Positions 1 through 8,272 of a stretch of 64,000 nucleotides of DNA are shown piece after piece. The stretch lies in contig JAEUUT010000061.1 in the NCBI GenBank assembly GCA_016787415.1, forward strand, positions 1-64,000. Direction: 5' to 3'. A program made the translations under genes and the position numbers. Numbering within the stretch: position 1 is the stretch's first letter; every line of letters begins with the position of its first letter. Under the pieces are notes generated by a model. It was given only the letters and a program-made list of their open reading frames with translations, made no database searches and was not told where the DNA came from. The DNA is from Saprospiraceae bacterium. GTDB taxonomy: Bacteria; Bacteroidota; Bacteroidia; Chitinophagales; Saprospiraceae.

Positions 1-87
1 AATATTATTTCCCTGTTTTGGCGTTCATGCCTTGTTCTATTAATCCGTAATCTTGCCGCTCGCGCGACCGAAGAAAATTCTGGTACC

Positions 88-633
88 ATGAACGAGAACC
101 GCCTACAACAGATCATCGAAGGATGCCGCCAGAATGAACACGGCGCGCAACAACGATTGTATCACCAGTACTATCAGTTTACCTTCCACAAGGCCTTGCA
201 GTACACTTCCTCGCTGGAGGAAGCCCGGGAAATCGTCAACGACGTATTCCTCAAAGTTTTCAAAAAAATACAGGATTACAACCCTGCGCAGGCGTTCAAG
301 TCCTGGCTTGCGATCATTACCACCTACACCGCGATCGATTATTACAGGAAACACCGCAAAGGGGCGCTCACTTCCGACGACCTGGAAGCGGTGGCGCACA
401 AGAGCGTCTGTCCCGATGTCATTGCCCGGCTTTCGGCCGACGAGTTGCATGGCATGGTGCAGCAACTTTCGCACGCCTGCCGCTCGGCCATTCGTCTGCA
501 TGCCATCGAAGGATACGACCATGCCGAAATCGCGCAGATGCTGCATATTTCGGTGGGCACTTCCAAGTCGAATTTGTTCAAGGCGCGGGTGAAGTTGAGG
601 GGCGTGATGCGGAAGATGGGGGGGGGCGGGTAG
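88..633 (+). CDS. ECF-type RNA polymerase sigma-70 factor
   Basis: The 181-residue product has the two-domain ECF layout. Region 2 covers about residues 20-90 (EEAREIVNDVFLKVF, then an FKSWLAIITTYTAIDYYRK core-binding/-10 segment). Region 4 covers about residues 118-172, with a helix-turn-helix around GYDHAEIAQMLHISVGTSKS. It should direct RNA polymerase to a small regulon. No anti-sigma gene is visible next to it; the window starts 87 bp upstream and the next gene is convergent. The ATG at 88 is the only reasonable start. The 3' end is G-rich: a run of nine G falls inside the last codons and seven more G follow the TAG, so the C-terminal Gly tail (MGGGG) could vary by slippage. The regulated genes are not identifiable. 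Confidence 0.93.
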   Translation: MNENRLQQIIEGCRQNEHGAQQRLYHQYYQFTFHKALQYTSSLEEAREIVNDVFLKVFKKIQDYNPAQAFKSWLAIITTYTAIDYYRKHRKGALTSDDLEAVAHKSVCPDVIARLSADELHGMVQQLSHACRSAIRLHAIEGYDHAEIAQMLHISVGTSKSNLFKARVKLRGVMRKMGGGG

Positions 634-642
634 GGGGGGCGT

Positions 643-677
643 CAGTGCCGGGGTGACTTCAAGTCACCCCGGCACTG
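643..677. repeat. REP-like palindrome, copy 1 (also a bidirectional terminator candidate)
   Basis: A perfect 17-bp inverted repeat (643-659 and 661-677) sits around a single C, with core GGGGTGACTT / AAGTCACCCC. It lies between the convergent sigma and HerA genes, where a terminator would be expected, but it has no strong T tract. The same palindrome recurs at 6951-6986 and 8731-8764, so it belongs to a dispersed family. Confidence 0.85.
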
Positions 678-684
678 CGTTAAG

Positions 685-2532
685 TTAATCCTCCATTAGC
701 AACTTACATGGCGTTGGATCAATCGCTACCAACATCCCCCTTGTCATGTGGTTGAATTTTACAACTGCCTGACCAGCAGACAAGTTTTTCATTTTGTCCC
801 ATAGTCCTTCATCAATACCCCCGACTGTTCGTTTCAGGCGACTTACGACGTTTGCATCACTTATTTTATGCAGGATGAAATTATTTAGTAACGCTAAAAC
901 GTCATCGGGCAGATGTTGAGGAAGTTGGGTAACAAAAGTCAATCCTAACCAGCGTTTGCGGCCTCGTTTAGCGATCCGAGCAACTTGATCGTAAAGGATG
1001 GGCATTTGTTTGACACGTTGTGCTGATAAAAATTCATGTGCCTCTTCTATTACAACCATTACTTTTGGTAAATCCTGTTCATTATTTTTATTTGAGCCAT
1101 AGTTTTCGTTTTGTTTATCCATAAGGCCTTTAAGTAATTCAGCAATAACAAGGTTGCGAATTTTTGGGCTGTCCGTATCACTCATATCAATAATGGAGAC
1201 TCTACCTGGGGTAGTCAGATCATCAAAATTAAAGGGCTTTGCATCAGGATTATCAAATATTTTCAAACGTAAAAGCTGACTCAGGAGGCCCTGAATCGCT
1301 CGCCAACTAGGAACACTGCCAGGAAGATCCTCCTGACTATTTATAACTTGAATTAATTCTTCTTCCTTACCCTTAAATTTAGAGCGCAAGAAAAAAGTCA
1401 ATTTCCCATTATCATCATGCATTTTTTCCTTTCCCGCCTTCTTTGCACATAAACTTACAATATCATACATAATGTCTAAGGTCATTTTTGGATACCCAGT
1501 AGTTAATTCATCGAGTTCATAAAGTGATTCCTCTTCGAGTTTGGTACTTGGAAAAATTCCTAAGCGCTTAAGTGCCACTCTGCCGATATCTACAGATTTT
1601 AAATATCGCTGTTGTTGCGCTTCTGAAAAATCAAGGATCTCCATAACAGCATATGGAGAAAGTTGGTCAAAATGAAGAGTAAACTCATGGCTTTGATTAT
1701 GGTCTGGGTTTGTAGTTTCCCGCCCAACCAAATGGAGAATCCTGGTTTCACTTATGCCTTTTGCTGACAGCCCCCTTCTTTCCAAGATATTAAGCATATT
1801 TGTATTTTCAGAAGGCTGATTGATGTGTGTGTATTCACCCTCCGTGTCGATCAAAATGGTTGCAATATCATTTTTCTGAAACTGGTTAACTAAACCCGAA
1901 ACAGTAGTTGACTTACCACCACCAGTAGTCCCAAGTATCCCAATATGACGAGGGAGGACAGATTTCTTTTGTGCTGGAATTTTAAGCATCATATCCTCGT
2001 GTCCTATAGCACGACCGAGAATAATTTCACCATTCAAATTTAAAATATCAGTGGATTCTTCATTGCTCAACGGATAGACAGGACTATTGGGCATTGGTCG
2101 GTAGCGTGGTGGTACGGGTGTGCCGTTTAGCAATTCACCCATAATTTCCACCATTACCCGGCCGTGATATTTTGGCATAAACATCATACCATTCGCAGCC
2201 GTAGTAATAATAACTGCTGAATCACCGCGAATACCGTCAGGTTCATAAAAGGGGCCTTTGACTACAATGCCTTGATAAATACGGCCATCACCCTCATTAA
2301 GGCTTCCAATTTTAACCAATGATTGAGCGGGCAAGTCTTTGAGATGCTCTTTAGGAACTACGACAGCGATAAGATTATCCTCACTGCCAGATACATCAAA
2401 CATTGTGACGCCAACGCGACCGTCATTGGAAGGTGGTTCTATCGGGCCACCTGCTATACCGATTTCATTTTCCAAAATTTCAGGATACTGAATTTCTTCT
2501 CCGTTGCGGGAATTAGCATGTATGTTTTCCAT
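685..2532 (-). CDS. HerA-type hexameric DNA translocase/ATPase
   Basis: This is a HerA/FtsK-superfamily ATPase that should pump or unwind DNA as a hexameric ring, normally with a nuclease partner. The N-terminal ~150 residues fit a HAS-barrel. Walker A is GTTGGGKST, about residues 218-226 of the longest frame. Walker B is VMVVIEEAHEF, about 510-520, followed by the RIAKRGRKRWLGLTFVTQLP segment that carries the sensor/arginine region in HerA proteins. A GTG at 2586 would add 18 residues and overlap the upstream gene by 26 bp. I chose the ATG at 2532, which leaves a 28-bp gap; either start is possible. It is the last gene of the six-gene minus-strand operon, just downstream of a NurA-like gene, the classical HerA partner. 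Family confidence is high; the exact role (repair or defence) is inferred from context. Confidence 0.92.
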   Translation of the reverse strand: MENIHANSRNGEEIQYPEILENEIGIAGGPIEPPSNDGRVGVTMFDVSGSEDNLIAVVVPKEHLKDLPAQSLVKIGSLNEGDGRIYQGIVVKGPFYEPDGIRGDSAVIITTAANGMMFMPKYHGRVMVEIMGELLNGTPVPPRYRPMPNSPVYPLSNEESTDILNLNGEIILGRAIGHEDMMLKIPAQKKSVLPRHIGILGTTGGGKSTTVSGLVNQFQKNDIATILIDTEGEYTHINQPSENTNMLNILERRGLSAKGISETRILHLVGRETTNPDHNQSHEFTLHFDQLSPYAVMEILDFSEAQQQRYLKSVDIGRVALKRLGIFPSTKLEEESLYELDELTTGYPKMTLDIMYDIVSLCAKKAGKEKMHDDNGKLTFFLRSKFKGKEEELIQVINSQEDLPGSVPSWRAIQGLLSQLLRLKIFDNPDAKPFNFDDLTTPGRVSIIDMSDTDSPKIRNLVIAELLKGLMDKQNENYGSNKNNEQDLPKVMVVIEEAHEFLSAQRVKQMPILYDQVARIAKRGRKRWLGLTFVTQLPQHLPDDVLALLNNFILHKISDANVVSRLKRTVGGIDEGLWDKMKNLSAGQAVVKFNHMTRGMLVAIDPTPCKLLMED

Positions 2533-2560
2533 AATAATATGCGAATTTAACTTTGAAATA

Positions 2561-3757
2561 TTAGCGGTTACGTGTTTCTCGTTCACCTAAAAAGCGGAAT
2601 GGCTGACCGGCATCTGCATAAGCTTGACGGATGCTGGCAAAAAATGTTTCCGGGTGGAATGTGGAATAACATAACTGGTCAGCAAGATCGATGAGCATTG
2701 GAAAGCCTCGATGTTCCTGAAGTAAGCCATCTGCTATTGAGATCAGGGCTGCTGTATGAACTTGATTTCGGTGTGCATAAAAGAGGTATGGTGGGGACAT
2801 GGTTGAACACCTGAATAAACCCACAACAACTTGATCTCCATATTTTTCCGCAAAATCCAATTGCATACCACGCATTGGTTCACGCGCGTTGCCACTTTCA
2901 ATAATTTTCAAAAGAGCCTGTTTCGCTGTGTCAATTAATACAAATTCTAAGGGCTCTAATGCATTACCAAGTGTGATTAAGTGGCGGCTGCTAGTAGTGC
3001 TTGGAATATAGACAAAACGTTGATGATCTACTATATTACTCAGCAACCCAAGGGTTCTGGCAGTTACCTCTTTTTTACTGGCCCAAAAATTTACAAACAA
3101 TTCATAGGCAAATGGATTTCCATGTCCCATACGCCACGATGATTGGGCTTCTTCCATCAAAATGGCTCGTTCTGCGTAGGCCATCAAACCACGCTGAGCA
3201 AGAATACTAAACCGCCCCATGTCTTCCTCCTCGATCCCTTGAGCCCCTCGTTTCTTACGTGCCTCGAGCAGTTGCATAACTTCAGATAGCATGTCCTCAC
3301 CCCTCAACTGAAGATCTCTTCGAAACAATCGGTGTGCATAGGAGCCAAAATTGCCATTGTAGCTTACAAGGCAGACGCCTATTTGAGTAATTGTTACAGG
3401 AAGTGTATCATGCGTGACCCTTGTCGCATCAACAGCAGTAACACCTCCATTGAAGAGCAAGCCCCGGTGCGCTTTTTCAATTTGTTCTACTGAAAATTTC
3501 TGTATGCCTGCAAATGGTAACTCAGGTCGATCCTTTTTTAATTGAGGTAATATCTCATTGCGAATGGTTTTGATAGCAGACTCCTCCTGTCTGACGGCAT
3601 TCAGGACTTCGCTACCGATGCGATCATAAACCGAAGTAAGGTCGATCTCCATGTCCCATACCTTCATATCAAGGGAGGCAATGATCGCCTCCTCAAATTC
3701 CTTCTGCCCACTCCTCAATTGCATTTCATCGGAAACTTTCACAGGTTGTGTATCCAT
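2561..3757 (-). CDS. NurA-like nuclease, predicted HerA partner
   Basis: The protein is about 399 residues from the ATG at 3757; a TTG at 3787 would give 408. Features fitting the NurA family are an RNase H-like first strand with an acidic residue (NGGVTAVDATRV, near residue 115), a long helical middle, and a C-terminal segment (HRGFPMLIDLADQL ... FRFLGERETR) like the NurA C-terminus, where the nucleic-acid-binding acidic residues lie. NurA enzymes are 5'-3' exonucleases/endonucleases that work inside a HerA ring, and the adjacent HerA gene supports this. The canonical DGS motif is not exact here (VDAT), so the call rests partly on position. It may alternatively be a divergent, inactive adaptor. 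Confidence 0.6.
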   Translation of the reverse strand: MDTQPVKVSDEMQLRSGQKEFEEAIIASLDMKVWDMEIDLTSVYDRIGSEVLNAVRQEESAIKTIRNEILPQLKKDRPELPFAGIQKFSVEQIEKAHRGLLFNGGVTAVDATRVTHDTLPVTITQIGVCLVSYNGNFGSYAHRLFRRDLQLRGEDMLSEVMQLLEARKKRGAQGIEEEDMGRFSILAQRGLMAYAERAILMEEAQSSWRMGHGNPFAYELFVNFWASKKEVTARTLGLLSNIVDHQRFVYIPSTTSSRHLITLGNALEPLEFVLIDTAKQALLKIIESGNAREPMRGMQLDFAEKYGDQVVVGLFRCSTMSPPYLFYAHRNQVHTAALISIADGLLQEHRGFPMLIDLADQLCYSTFHPETFFASIRQAYADAGQPFRFLGERETRNR

Positions 3758-3845
3758 ATGTAAAAACTGTTTTACTATTATTTCCAACAGAGTAAGGAAA
3801 GTTCGACAGAGTTGTAGAGAAAAATTTCAATGTATTGCCATATAT

Positions 3846-4610
3846 TTATTTTATCCCCCATTCTTCAGCCAAAGTCATGCCACCTGTGATCGATTTAGAT
3901 ATATGCTTTGCGTAAGCAGTTGCTATTCCAATAGGCAGCCCAAAGTCAGTAACGAGCATCGAAGCAGCTTGTCGGAAGACAGGTTCGAATTTTTTTTCAA
4001 TTTTTCTTTTTCTCAGACGACTCACCACCGTTCGGAAAGGGGCCAATATCTCAATCGCCAAGGCATCTGTTCGCCATTCAGTCTTCCAAACAGCAGTGCG
4101 TTCATAAGAAGTAATTTCTCGCTGGTCGAGTGTATGGATAAGAAAAGGAGAAGGGATATCCGTAAAGATAAATTGTAATCGCTCTTCAACGGTGGGCATC
4201 CGATCGCCATTAAGTACATTAAGAATGTTATCTCCGAATAATTTTAGATATCTAGCACGAGGTAACTGATAATCCATCAGGAAATGAGCTAATTCATGTG
4301 CAATGGTGAATCGACGTTCATCAAGTGGATCCATCCCATTTACAAAAATAATCCCATGACCTCTATGGGCCAAAAGGAAGCCGTGCAATTCACTTTGGTC
4401 TTTATTTAGCCTTGCTGGAAAATTGTGTTCTTGTATCCAGGTTTCGATGTCGGAGATACTAAGACCAGGAATTATGTCGATGTGGATAGGTAAATTGCTA
4501 CAGGCTACAGCACGTTCAATATCAGCAGGGAAGGTTTGAAGATGAGGTATTGACTTCCAAAACTGATCGGCAACTTCCCGAGTTCTTGGATTTACACCGC
4601 CAATCTTCAT
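3846..4610 (-). CDS. ImmA/IrrE family metallo-endopeptidase
   Basis: The 254-residue protein carries the zinc-binding HEXXH signature as FTIAHELAHFLMDY (HELAH near residues 105-109). This sits in the typical ImmA/IrrE setting, after the strand GIIFVNGMDP with a DERR element just before. Peptidases of this family cleave transcriptional regulators (ImmR, DdrO) on a stress signal. The start ATG overlaps the upstream stop in an ATGA arrangement, so translation is probably coupled. The gene follows a sigma-like gene and an unknown small gene, which makes a protein from this operon the likeliest substrate; that substrate link is inference. There is no N-terminal XRE domain, unlike some fused family members. 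Confidence 0.88.
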   Translation of the reverse strand: MKIGGVNPRTREVADQFWKSIPHLQTFPADIERAVACSNLPIHIDIIPGLSISDIETWIQEHNFPARLNKDQSELHGFLLAHRGHGIIFVNGMDPLDERRFTIAHELAHFLMDYQLPRARYLKLFGDNILNVLNGDRMPTVEERLQFIFTDIPSPFLIHTLDQREITSYERTAVWKTEWRTDALAIEILAPFRTVVSRLRKRKIEKKFEPVFRQAASMLVTDFGLPIGIATAYAKHISKSITGGMTLAEEWGIK

Positions 4611-5002
4611 AAGGTATCGTCGTTTGATGAATCTGCTCCCGAGTCTTTCTCCCTTGCTGCTGCTAAATATATGTTTGGTTGCGACAATTCGTCGCTTTGG
4701 GTTTCTTTTAAATTAGAAAGGAAAGCCGAACGCTTGAGGATATTTGAAAGTAACATGACATCCACACTCGAGAAATTAGCCACTTTTTGCACGTTTTCAG
4801 CGAAATCAGACTCAGTGACTTTAAAATTACGACATAACGCCAGTTTTATTAAAGCTTGTTCATCACAGTCCAGTTCATGAAGTAAATCAGACCAATCCTT
4901 TCCTTTTGCCAAACTATAAGCCCAAAGTACATGCGCTAAGTAGCCATCATCCTGACTTGCCCGACGCAATAAAAATACTTGATGTGACGCCAAATTTCTC
5001 AT
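4607..5002 (-). CDS. Uncharacterised small helical protein between sigma-like and ImmA/IrrE genes
   Basis: The 131-residue product matches no family I recognise. It is predicted mostly helical (GKDWSDLLHELDCDEQALIKLALCR...) with an acidic, probably disordered tail (DSGADSSNDDTL). It has no signal peptide or membrane segment, so it is probably cytosolic. Both ends overlap neighbours by ATGA (with 4999-5625 upstream and 3846-4610 downstream), which argues for a stoichiometric complex. Given its place between a sigma-like protein and a regulator-cleaving peptidase, an anti-sigma-like or adaptor role is a reasonable guess but not shown. Confidence 0.8.
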   Translation of the reverse strand: MRNLASHQVFLLRRASQDDGYLAHVLWAYSLAKGKDWSDLLHELDCDEQALIKLALCRNFKVTESDFAENVQKVANFSSVDVMLLSNILKRSAFLSNLKETQSDELSQPNIYLAAAREKDSGADSSNDDTL

Positions 5003-5625
5003 AGTAATTGGTCGCGAATTTTCTTTTTTATGTCTTTCCAGTTGTTGCGTTCCATTTGCTTGCCAATACGGTCTTTATGGCGTTTTATGATTGTACGCTG
5101 CTTCTCAATCGATTCATTTTCAATGTTAATCAACTTGGCATACTGATCGGTATCCCGAATGCCAAGTTCCATCATTCGGGCGAATTCGAAATCTGTATCA
5201 TCAGGAAAAAGATCGCGTAGCCTACTATCAAAATTATCCAAGGCTATTTCTTCCATATCCTGGTTCGATGTCTCTCCTATTAAGTTATTCCCGTGGACTT
5301 CCCAATCTTCGACAGAAGAAGTAGAATTTATTCTGCGGGAGTTTTTTGACATCAGATTAAGCATGTCGCCAATTGCATCCATTGTAAGGTAGCCATTCAA
5401 CGTGTTTTTTTTAGGGTCAAATTTTTGCGGAGATTTCGCAAATTGGTCAAGGGATTGAAAAGCAATTTCGTAAATATCATCTTGATCTCCCTTTGGAAAT
5501 TTCTTTTTTATCGCATCAATTACAGGCTCATAACAATATCCAAACAATTCAGATAATGCTACCGGGTCGGCTGGTGCATTTGATAAACGTTGGACAAGTT
5601 CAATCTCTGCTGTTGTAGCTTTCAT
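4999..5625 (-). CDS. Sigma-70-like protein embedded in the MTase/HerA operon
   Basis: The 208 residues read like a divergent ECF sigma factor. An N-terminal region-2-like block covers about residues 25-100 (LFGYCYEPVIDAIKKKF, then DQDDIYEIAFQSLDQF and a TLNGYLTMDAIGDMLN segment). After an acidic linker comes a region-4-like helix-turn-helix at about residues 145-195 (RDTDQYAKLINIENESIEKQ, with a basic helix after it). It has no signal peptide. The ATG at 5625 follows the methyltransferase stop by 10 bp, and its own stop overlaps the next start (ATGA). It probably controls this operon or a linked stress response. Sequence similarity to sigma factors is weak, so an HTH DNA-binding protein is the alternative. 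Confidence 0.65.
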   Translation of the reverse strand: MKATTAEIELVQRLSNAPADPVALSELFGYCYEPVIDAIKKKFPKGDQDDIYEIAFQSLDQFAKSPQKFDPKKNTLNGYLTMDAIGDMLNLMSKNSRRINSTSSVEDWEVHGNNLIGETSNQDMEEIALDNFDSRLRDLFPDDTDFEFARMMELGIRDTDQYAKLINIENESIEKQRTIIKRHKDRIGKQMERNNWKDIKKKIRDQLL

Positions 5626-5635
5626 GTTTTTGAAA

Positions 5636-6823
5636 TTACAGGCGCATAAATGTCATAATGGCCTCAGATTTCATACGCTTATCAAAATTATTAGCCATTG
5701 TATTTGAAGGGGGAGGGAGGTATCGTTTTGAAGCGAGTATTGGCCTCTCCTCAACATTTATAAATCTAAGTCCTGCCAACCGGGCAGCATTTTTAAAAAT
5801 CAACGTATTACTAATTAATAATCCCGAAGAATAAGAATCAGCCAAAACGACCGTAGCCTTTCCACCTGGTTTTAAGACACGGTGAAATTCACGCGAAATG
5901 TCATATAAGTCAACAGCGTAACGGGATAGTACTTTCTGCATTTGAGGTTTAAGCTTTTCAAGGTTCTCAACTCCTCGATATAAATCCAAGAGCAATGTCT
6001 CGCTATTAGGGGCATCAGGATGCCTATCTAACCCAATGCTTTGGCTGCGTAACGCTCGGAGCGCTGGGAGTGAGTAGCCCAACCACACCAAAGATAATCG
6101 GTGCCCTCTAAAATAATCAACTGCGGTAAGGTAGGGAGGAGAGGTCATTATATAGTCTATGGAACGGTCAGGAAGCGATTCCATCCGCTTTGCATTACCA
6201 GCCTTAATTGTAGATAAACCAGTGCCTGGGTTGGCTTCCAATGCCTTACAAACCTGTAAAACAGATTTATAAAATTCTGGAAAAACCTCAAAATCATTCT
6301 CTGTAGATACTTTATGAGGCCTACTATGGGAAATATCCCTGCCAAGAGAAGCTCCTCTATTTTTAGTGACGATAATCCGACTCATTGCTACACGCAAAAC
6401 ATCACTTTCCGGGTCTTCCAACGTACTAATTAAGTAACTAAGTTTTTTTAAATCTGTTAATTGCTTTTCAGCAAACCAGAAATGAATGAACTCAATAGTC
6501 TCTTTATCGTTATCAATCCAGTTTAAAACGGGAATCTCAGAAATATCATATGCCTTTTGTAAAAGGTCTGTTGCAATATGAATTACCCTTTGAATTTGTA
6601 CTGGAGTATTCCACACCCTTGAAATGAGAAGCGCCATAGGGTCAACATCGAACCCTACACCTTTGCAACCTTTCATGCAAGCTATTTTTAGGGTTGTGCC
6701 TGAACCCAACATAGGATCCAATACAACCGCGTCCTTAGGAACAGCCTCCAGATGTCGCATGGCGATTTCTGGAGCCATGCGTGCTGGGAAAGGGTGGATT
6801 GTTTTAAGGGAAGTAATTTTCAT
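5636..6823 (-). CDS. DNA methyltransferase (amino-MTase, TSPPY type)
   Basis: An AdoMet-dependent DNA amino-methyltransferase. An FxGxG-like motif I region, DPMLGSGTT, lies near residue 38 right after the conserved HPFPARM opening. The catalytic motif IV, TSPPY, lies near residue 228. This order (AdoMet site before catalytic site, large insert between) occurs in N4-cytosine/N6-adenine enzymes annotated as site-specific or RNA-methylase-like. A TTG at 6832 is in frame, but the ATG at 6823 (MKITSLKTIHPFPARM) is preferred because it places the conserved block at the usual distance from the N-terminus. It is the first gene of the operon, and no restriction endonuclease of a known type is adjacent. 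It likely marks self DNA for the NurA/HerA pair downstream (inference). Confidence 0.88.
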   Translation of the reverse strand: MKITSLKTIHPFPARMAPEIAMRHLEAVPKDAVVLDPMLGSGTTLKIACMKGCKGVGFDVDPMALLISRVWNTPVQIQRVIHIATDLLQKAYDISEIPVLNWIDNDKETIEFIHFWFAEKQLTDLKKLSYLISTLEDPESDVLRVAMSRIIVTKNRGASLGRDISHSRPHKVSTENDFEVFPEFYKSVLQVCKALEANPGTGLSTIKAGNAKRMESLPDRSIDYIMTSPPYLTAVDYFRGHRLSLVWLGYSLPALRALRSQSIGLDRHPDAPNSETLLLDLYRGVENLEKLKPQMQKVLSRYAVDLYDISREFHRVLKPGGKATVVLADSYSSGLLISNTLIFKNAARLAGLRFINVEERPILASKRYLPPPSNTMANNFDKRMKSEAIMTFMRL

Positions 6824-6950
6824 AAGATACAAAGGTAGAAAAAACGCATATATCTTTTGCCTCGCCTAGTTTTCCTATTTGCTAAGGGGAGCGAGGCTTG
6901 TGCCCCTGTTGATGCACAGGCTGTTCAAACCAGTTGCCTTGTAGTGCATA

Positions 6951-6986
6951 TAGTGACGGGGTGACTCGAAAGTCACCCCGTCACTA
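6951..6986. repeat. REP-like palindrome, copy 2
   Basis: A perfect 16-bp inverted repeat (6951-6966 and 6971-6986) has a CGAA loop. It shares GGGGTGACT / AGTCACCCC with the palindromes at 643-677 and 8731-8764, with a GACG stem base in place of GCCG. It stands about 130 bp upstream of the methyltransferase start, in non-coding sequence. Confidence 0.85.
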
Positions 6987-7084
6987 CGGTTAAGGCCCCG
7001 GCCACTAACATCTACCCACTTTACGGTCTCGTCAAGCCTCCCATTCCCTTCCCCTTGACCGTCCATCCTCTCCCATACCCCGCC

Positions 7085-7298
7085 GAATAGGTTCCACAGA
7101 CCGCCGAATAGGTTCCGAGCCTAAACGAATAGGTTGTCGGACGTATTAGAATACGTTGTCCGACGTATTCTTTTAGGTCTGGAACCTATTCTAATACGTC
7201 CGACAACGTATTCGTTTGGCTCCAGAACGTATTCGTTTGGCTCCGGAACGTATTCTAATAGGTTCAACAACCTATTCTTTTGGGCTCGGGACGTATTT
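7085..7298. repeat. Array of 9-bp boxes with ~21-bp period in two orientations
   Basis: Boxes GAATAGGTT / GAATACGTT start at 7085, 7106, 7127 and 7149. The reverse-oriented form AACGTATTC / AACCTATTC (or a one-base variant) starts at 7140, 7162, 7183, 7205, 7226, 7247, 7269 and 7290. Steps are 21 or 22 bp, i.e. two helical turns, so all boxes lie on one face of the helix. Several box pairs are palindromic (e.g. 7247-7265). Both strands happen to be open across it because 21 bp equals seven codons, but the implied heptapeptides do not look like a real protein. A protein-binding or recombination array is the likelier reading. Confidence 0.8.
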
Positions 7299-7354
7299 GG
7301 GGAGTGTTCAGAAAAATGTGTCACAGATCAAAAGTTGGTACCCTTGCGAACTTG

Positions 7355-7500
7355 GCCGAGGGCGTTTCAGGTGGTAGCATGCGCTTTCAGCGCGTCGGTA
7401 GGGCGCCTTTTAAGGCGCTCAACACGAAATATCATGCGCCATAAATGGCGCTGTCCCGATGCGCTGAAAGCGCGTGGTACCGCCTGAAATACCCTCGGCT
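7355..7500 (+). repeat. 146-bp structured palindromic element, copy A
   Basis: The element starts GCCGAGGGCGTTTCAGGTGG and ends with its imperfect inverse, closing in CCCTCGGC. Terminal arms are about 45 bp. Inside are two small hairpins (GCGCCTTTTAAGGCGC-like and GCGCCATAAATGGCGC). Copy B at 8363-8508 is the reverse complement of this one with few differences and exactly the same length. No transposase is encoded, so it would have to move, if mobile, with a trans-acting enzyme. Confidence 0.85.
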
Positions 7501-7767
7501 TGGAAAACAAGGCCAACGCTTACTGCGTGCTGGATGATCGAATAGAAGAACGCCTCCCATTTTTGAACACCCAATCGTTTCGGCTTAAGTGAACGACATT
7601 GCCGGCGAGCCTATGTTTGGGTAAAATGCACCCAAAACTCGATTATTTCGAATTTTACAGGCCGTTAGTATGTTGTTTGGAAGGGTTGGTCGGTAATATC
7701 GGTCATGCGGCTGTGGTCGGGGCATAGATTTGCCGTATCAGTTTCACCTTCAAAATTCATAAAACCC
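7501..7767. other. Non-coding interval
   Basis: I see no gene, strong hairpin or recognised promoter here. The stretch immediately before 7768 should contain the promoter of the next gene, but I could not single out a convincing -33/-7 pair. Confidence 0.4.
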
Positions 7768-8253
7768 ATGCCGTTTTACGATGTAGTGCAACAGCACTTT
7801 AATTCGGAAGATTTGAAAGCCCTTGATCAGTCATTGGATGCGCTGGAAAAAGCCCTGGAAAACAAAAAGCGCAACCTCACGCCCGAAGAGCGTCAGCGTT
7901 ATGGCAGCATCAACGAGGCCAACAAACTTTTTGTCAACAAGGTGTACGACTTCTGCCAAACCCAGCCGACTACTTGCAGCCCCGATGTCGACTGGGCCGA
8001 ATTTGCTGCCGACTACGAAGATCGTTCGATCCTGGAAACCCGACTGGCGCGTCTCCGCTCCCTGATGGAGGTGATGGAAAACGCCAAAATCCTGCACGAT
8101 TTCGACAACTTTCAGAATGCCCTGGTGGATTACTCCTTTACGCAGTACAAGAAAGACACCGATGCCGGCGGCTACATGACAAAGTACAGCGCCTTGCGGC
8201 AGTTCTTTCCGAGGGCGGGTGCATCCGATACGCCGGTTGTGGCTAAAGAATAA
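7768..8253 (+). CDS. Uncharacterised cytosolic protein, possible coiled coil
   Basis: From the ATG at 7768 the product is 161 residues (MPFYDVVQQHFN...). In-frame codons upstream to 7705 give an implausible basic leader, so the later start is preferred. It is strongly helical and charged, with a heptad-like segment (LKALDQSLDALEKALENKKR) and a second long helix (ETRLARLRSLMEVMENAKIL). There is no signal peptide, membrane segment or known motif. It stands alone between the two inverted 146-bp elements and is followed by its own terminator, so it is a complete transcription unit. Function unknown. Confidence 0.75.
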   Translation: MPFYDVVQQHFNSEDLKALDQSLDALEKALENKKRNLTPEERQRYGSINEANKLFVNKVYDFCQTQPTTCSPDVDWAEFAADYEDRSILETRLARLRSLMEVMENAKILHDFDNFQNALVDYSFTQYKKDTDAGGYMTKYSALRQFFPRAGASDTPVVAKE

Positions 8254-8272
8254 GGAATTGAGTACAAATGAT

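Noticed and set aside
7085..7298. CRISPR array
   Set aside because: Boxes are 9 bp with 12-13-bp spacers of similar sequence and mixed orientation, with no cas genes; not a CRISPR repeat-spacer layout.
7134..7487. 117-codon frame through the 21-bp array and element A
   Set aside because: Open only because the array period is a multiple of three and the palindromic element lacks stops. Both strands are equally open and the product is unlike a protein.
7705..7767. Longer N-terminus for the 7768-8253 gene
   Set aside because: The extra 21 residues are basic and irregular, and the ATG at 7768 begins a normal helical protein.
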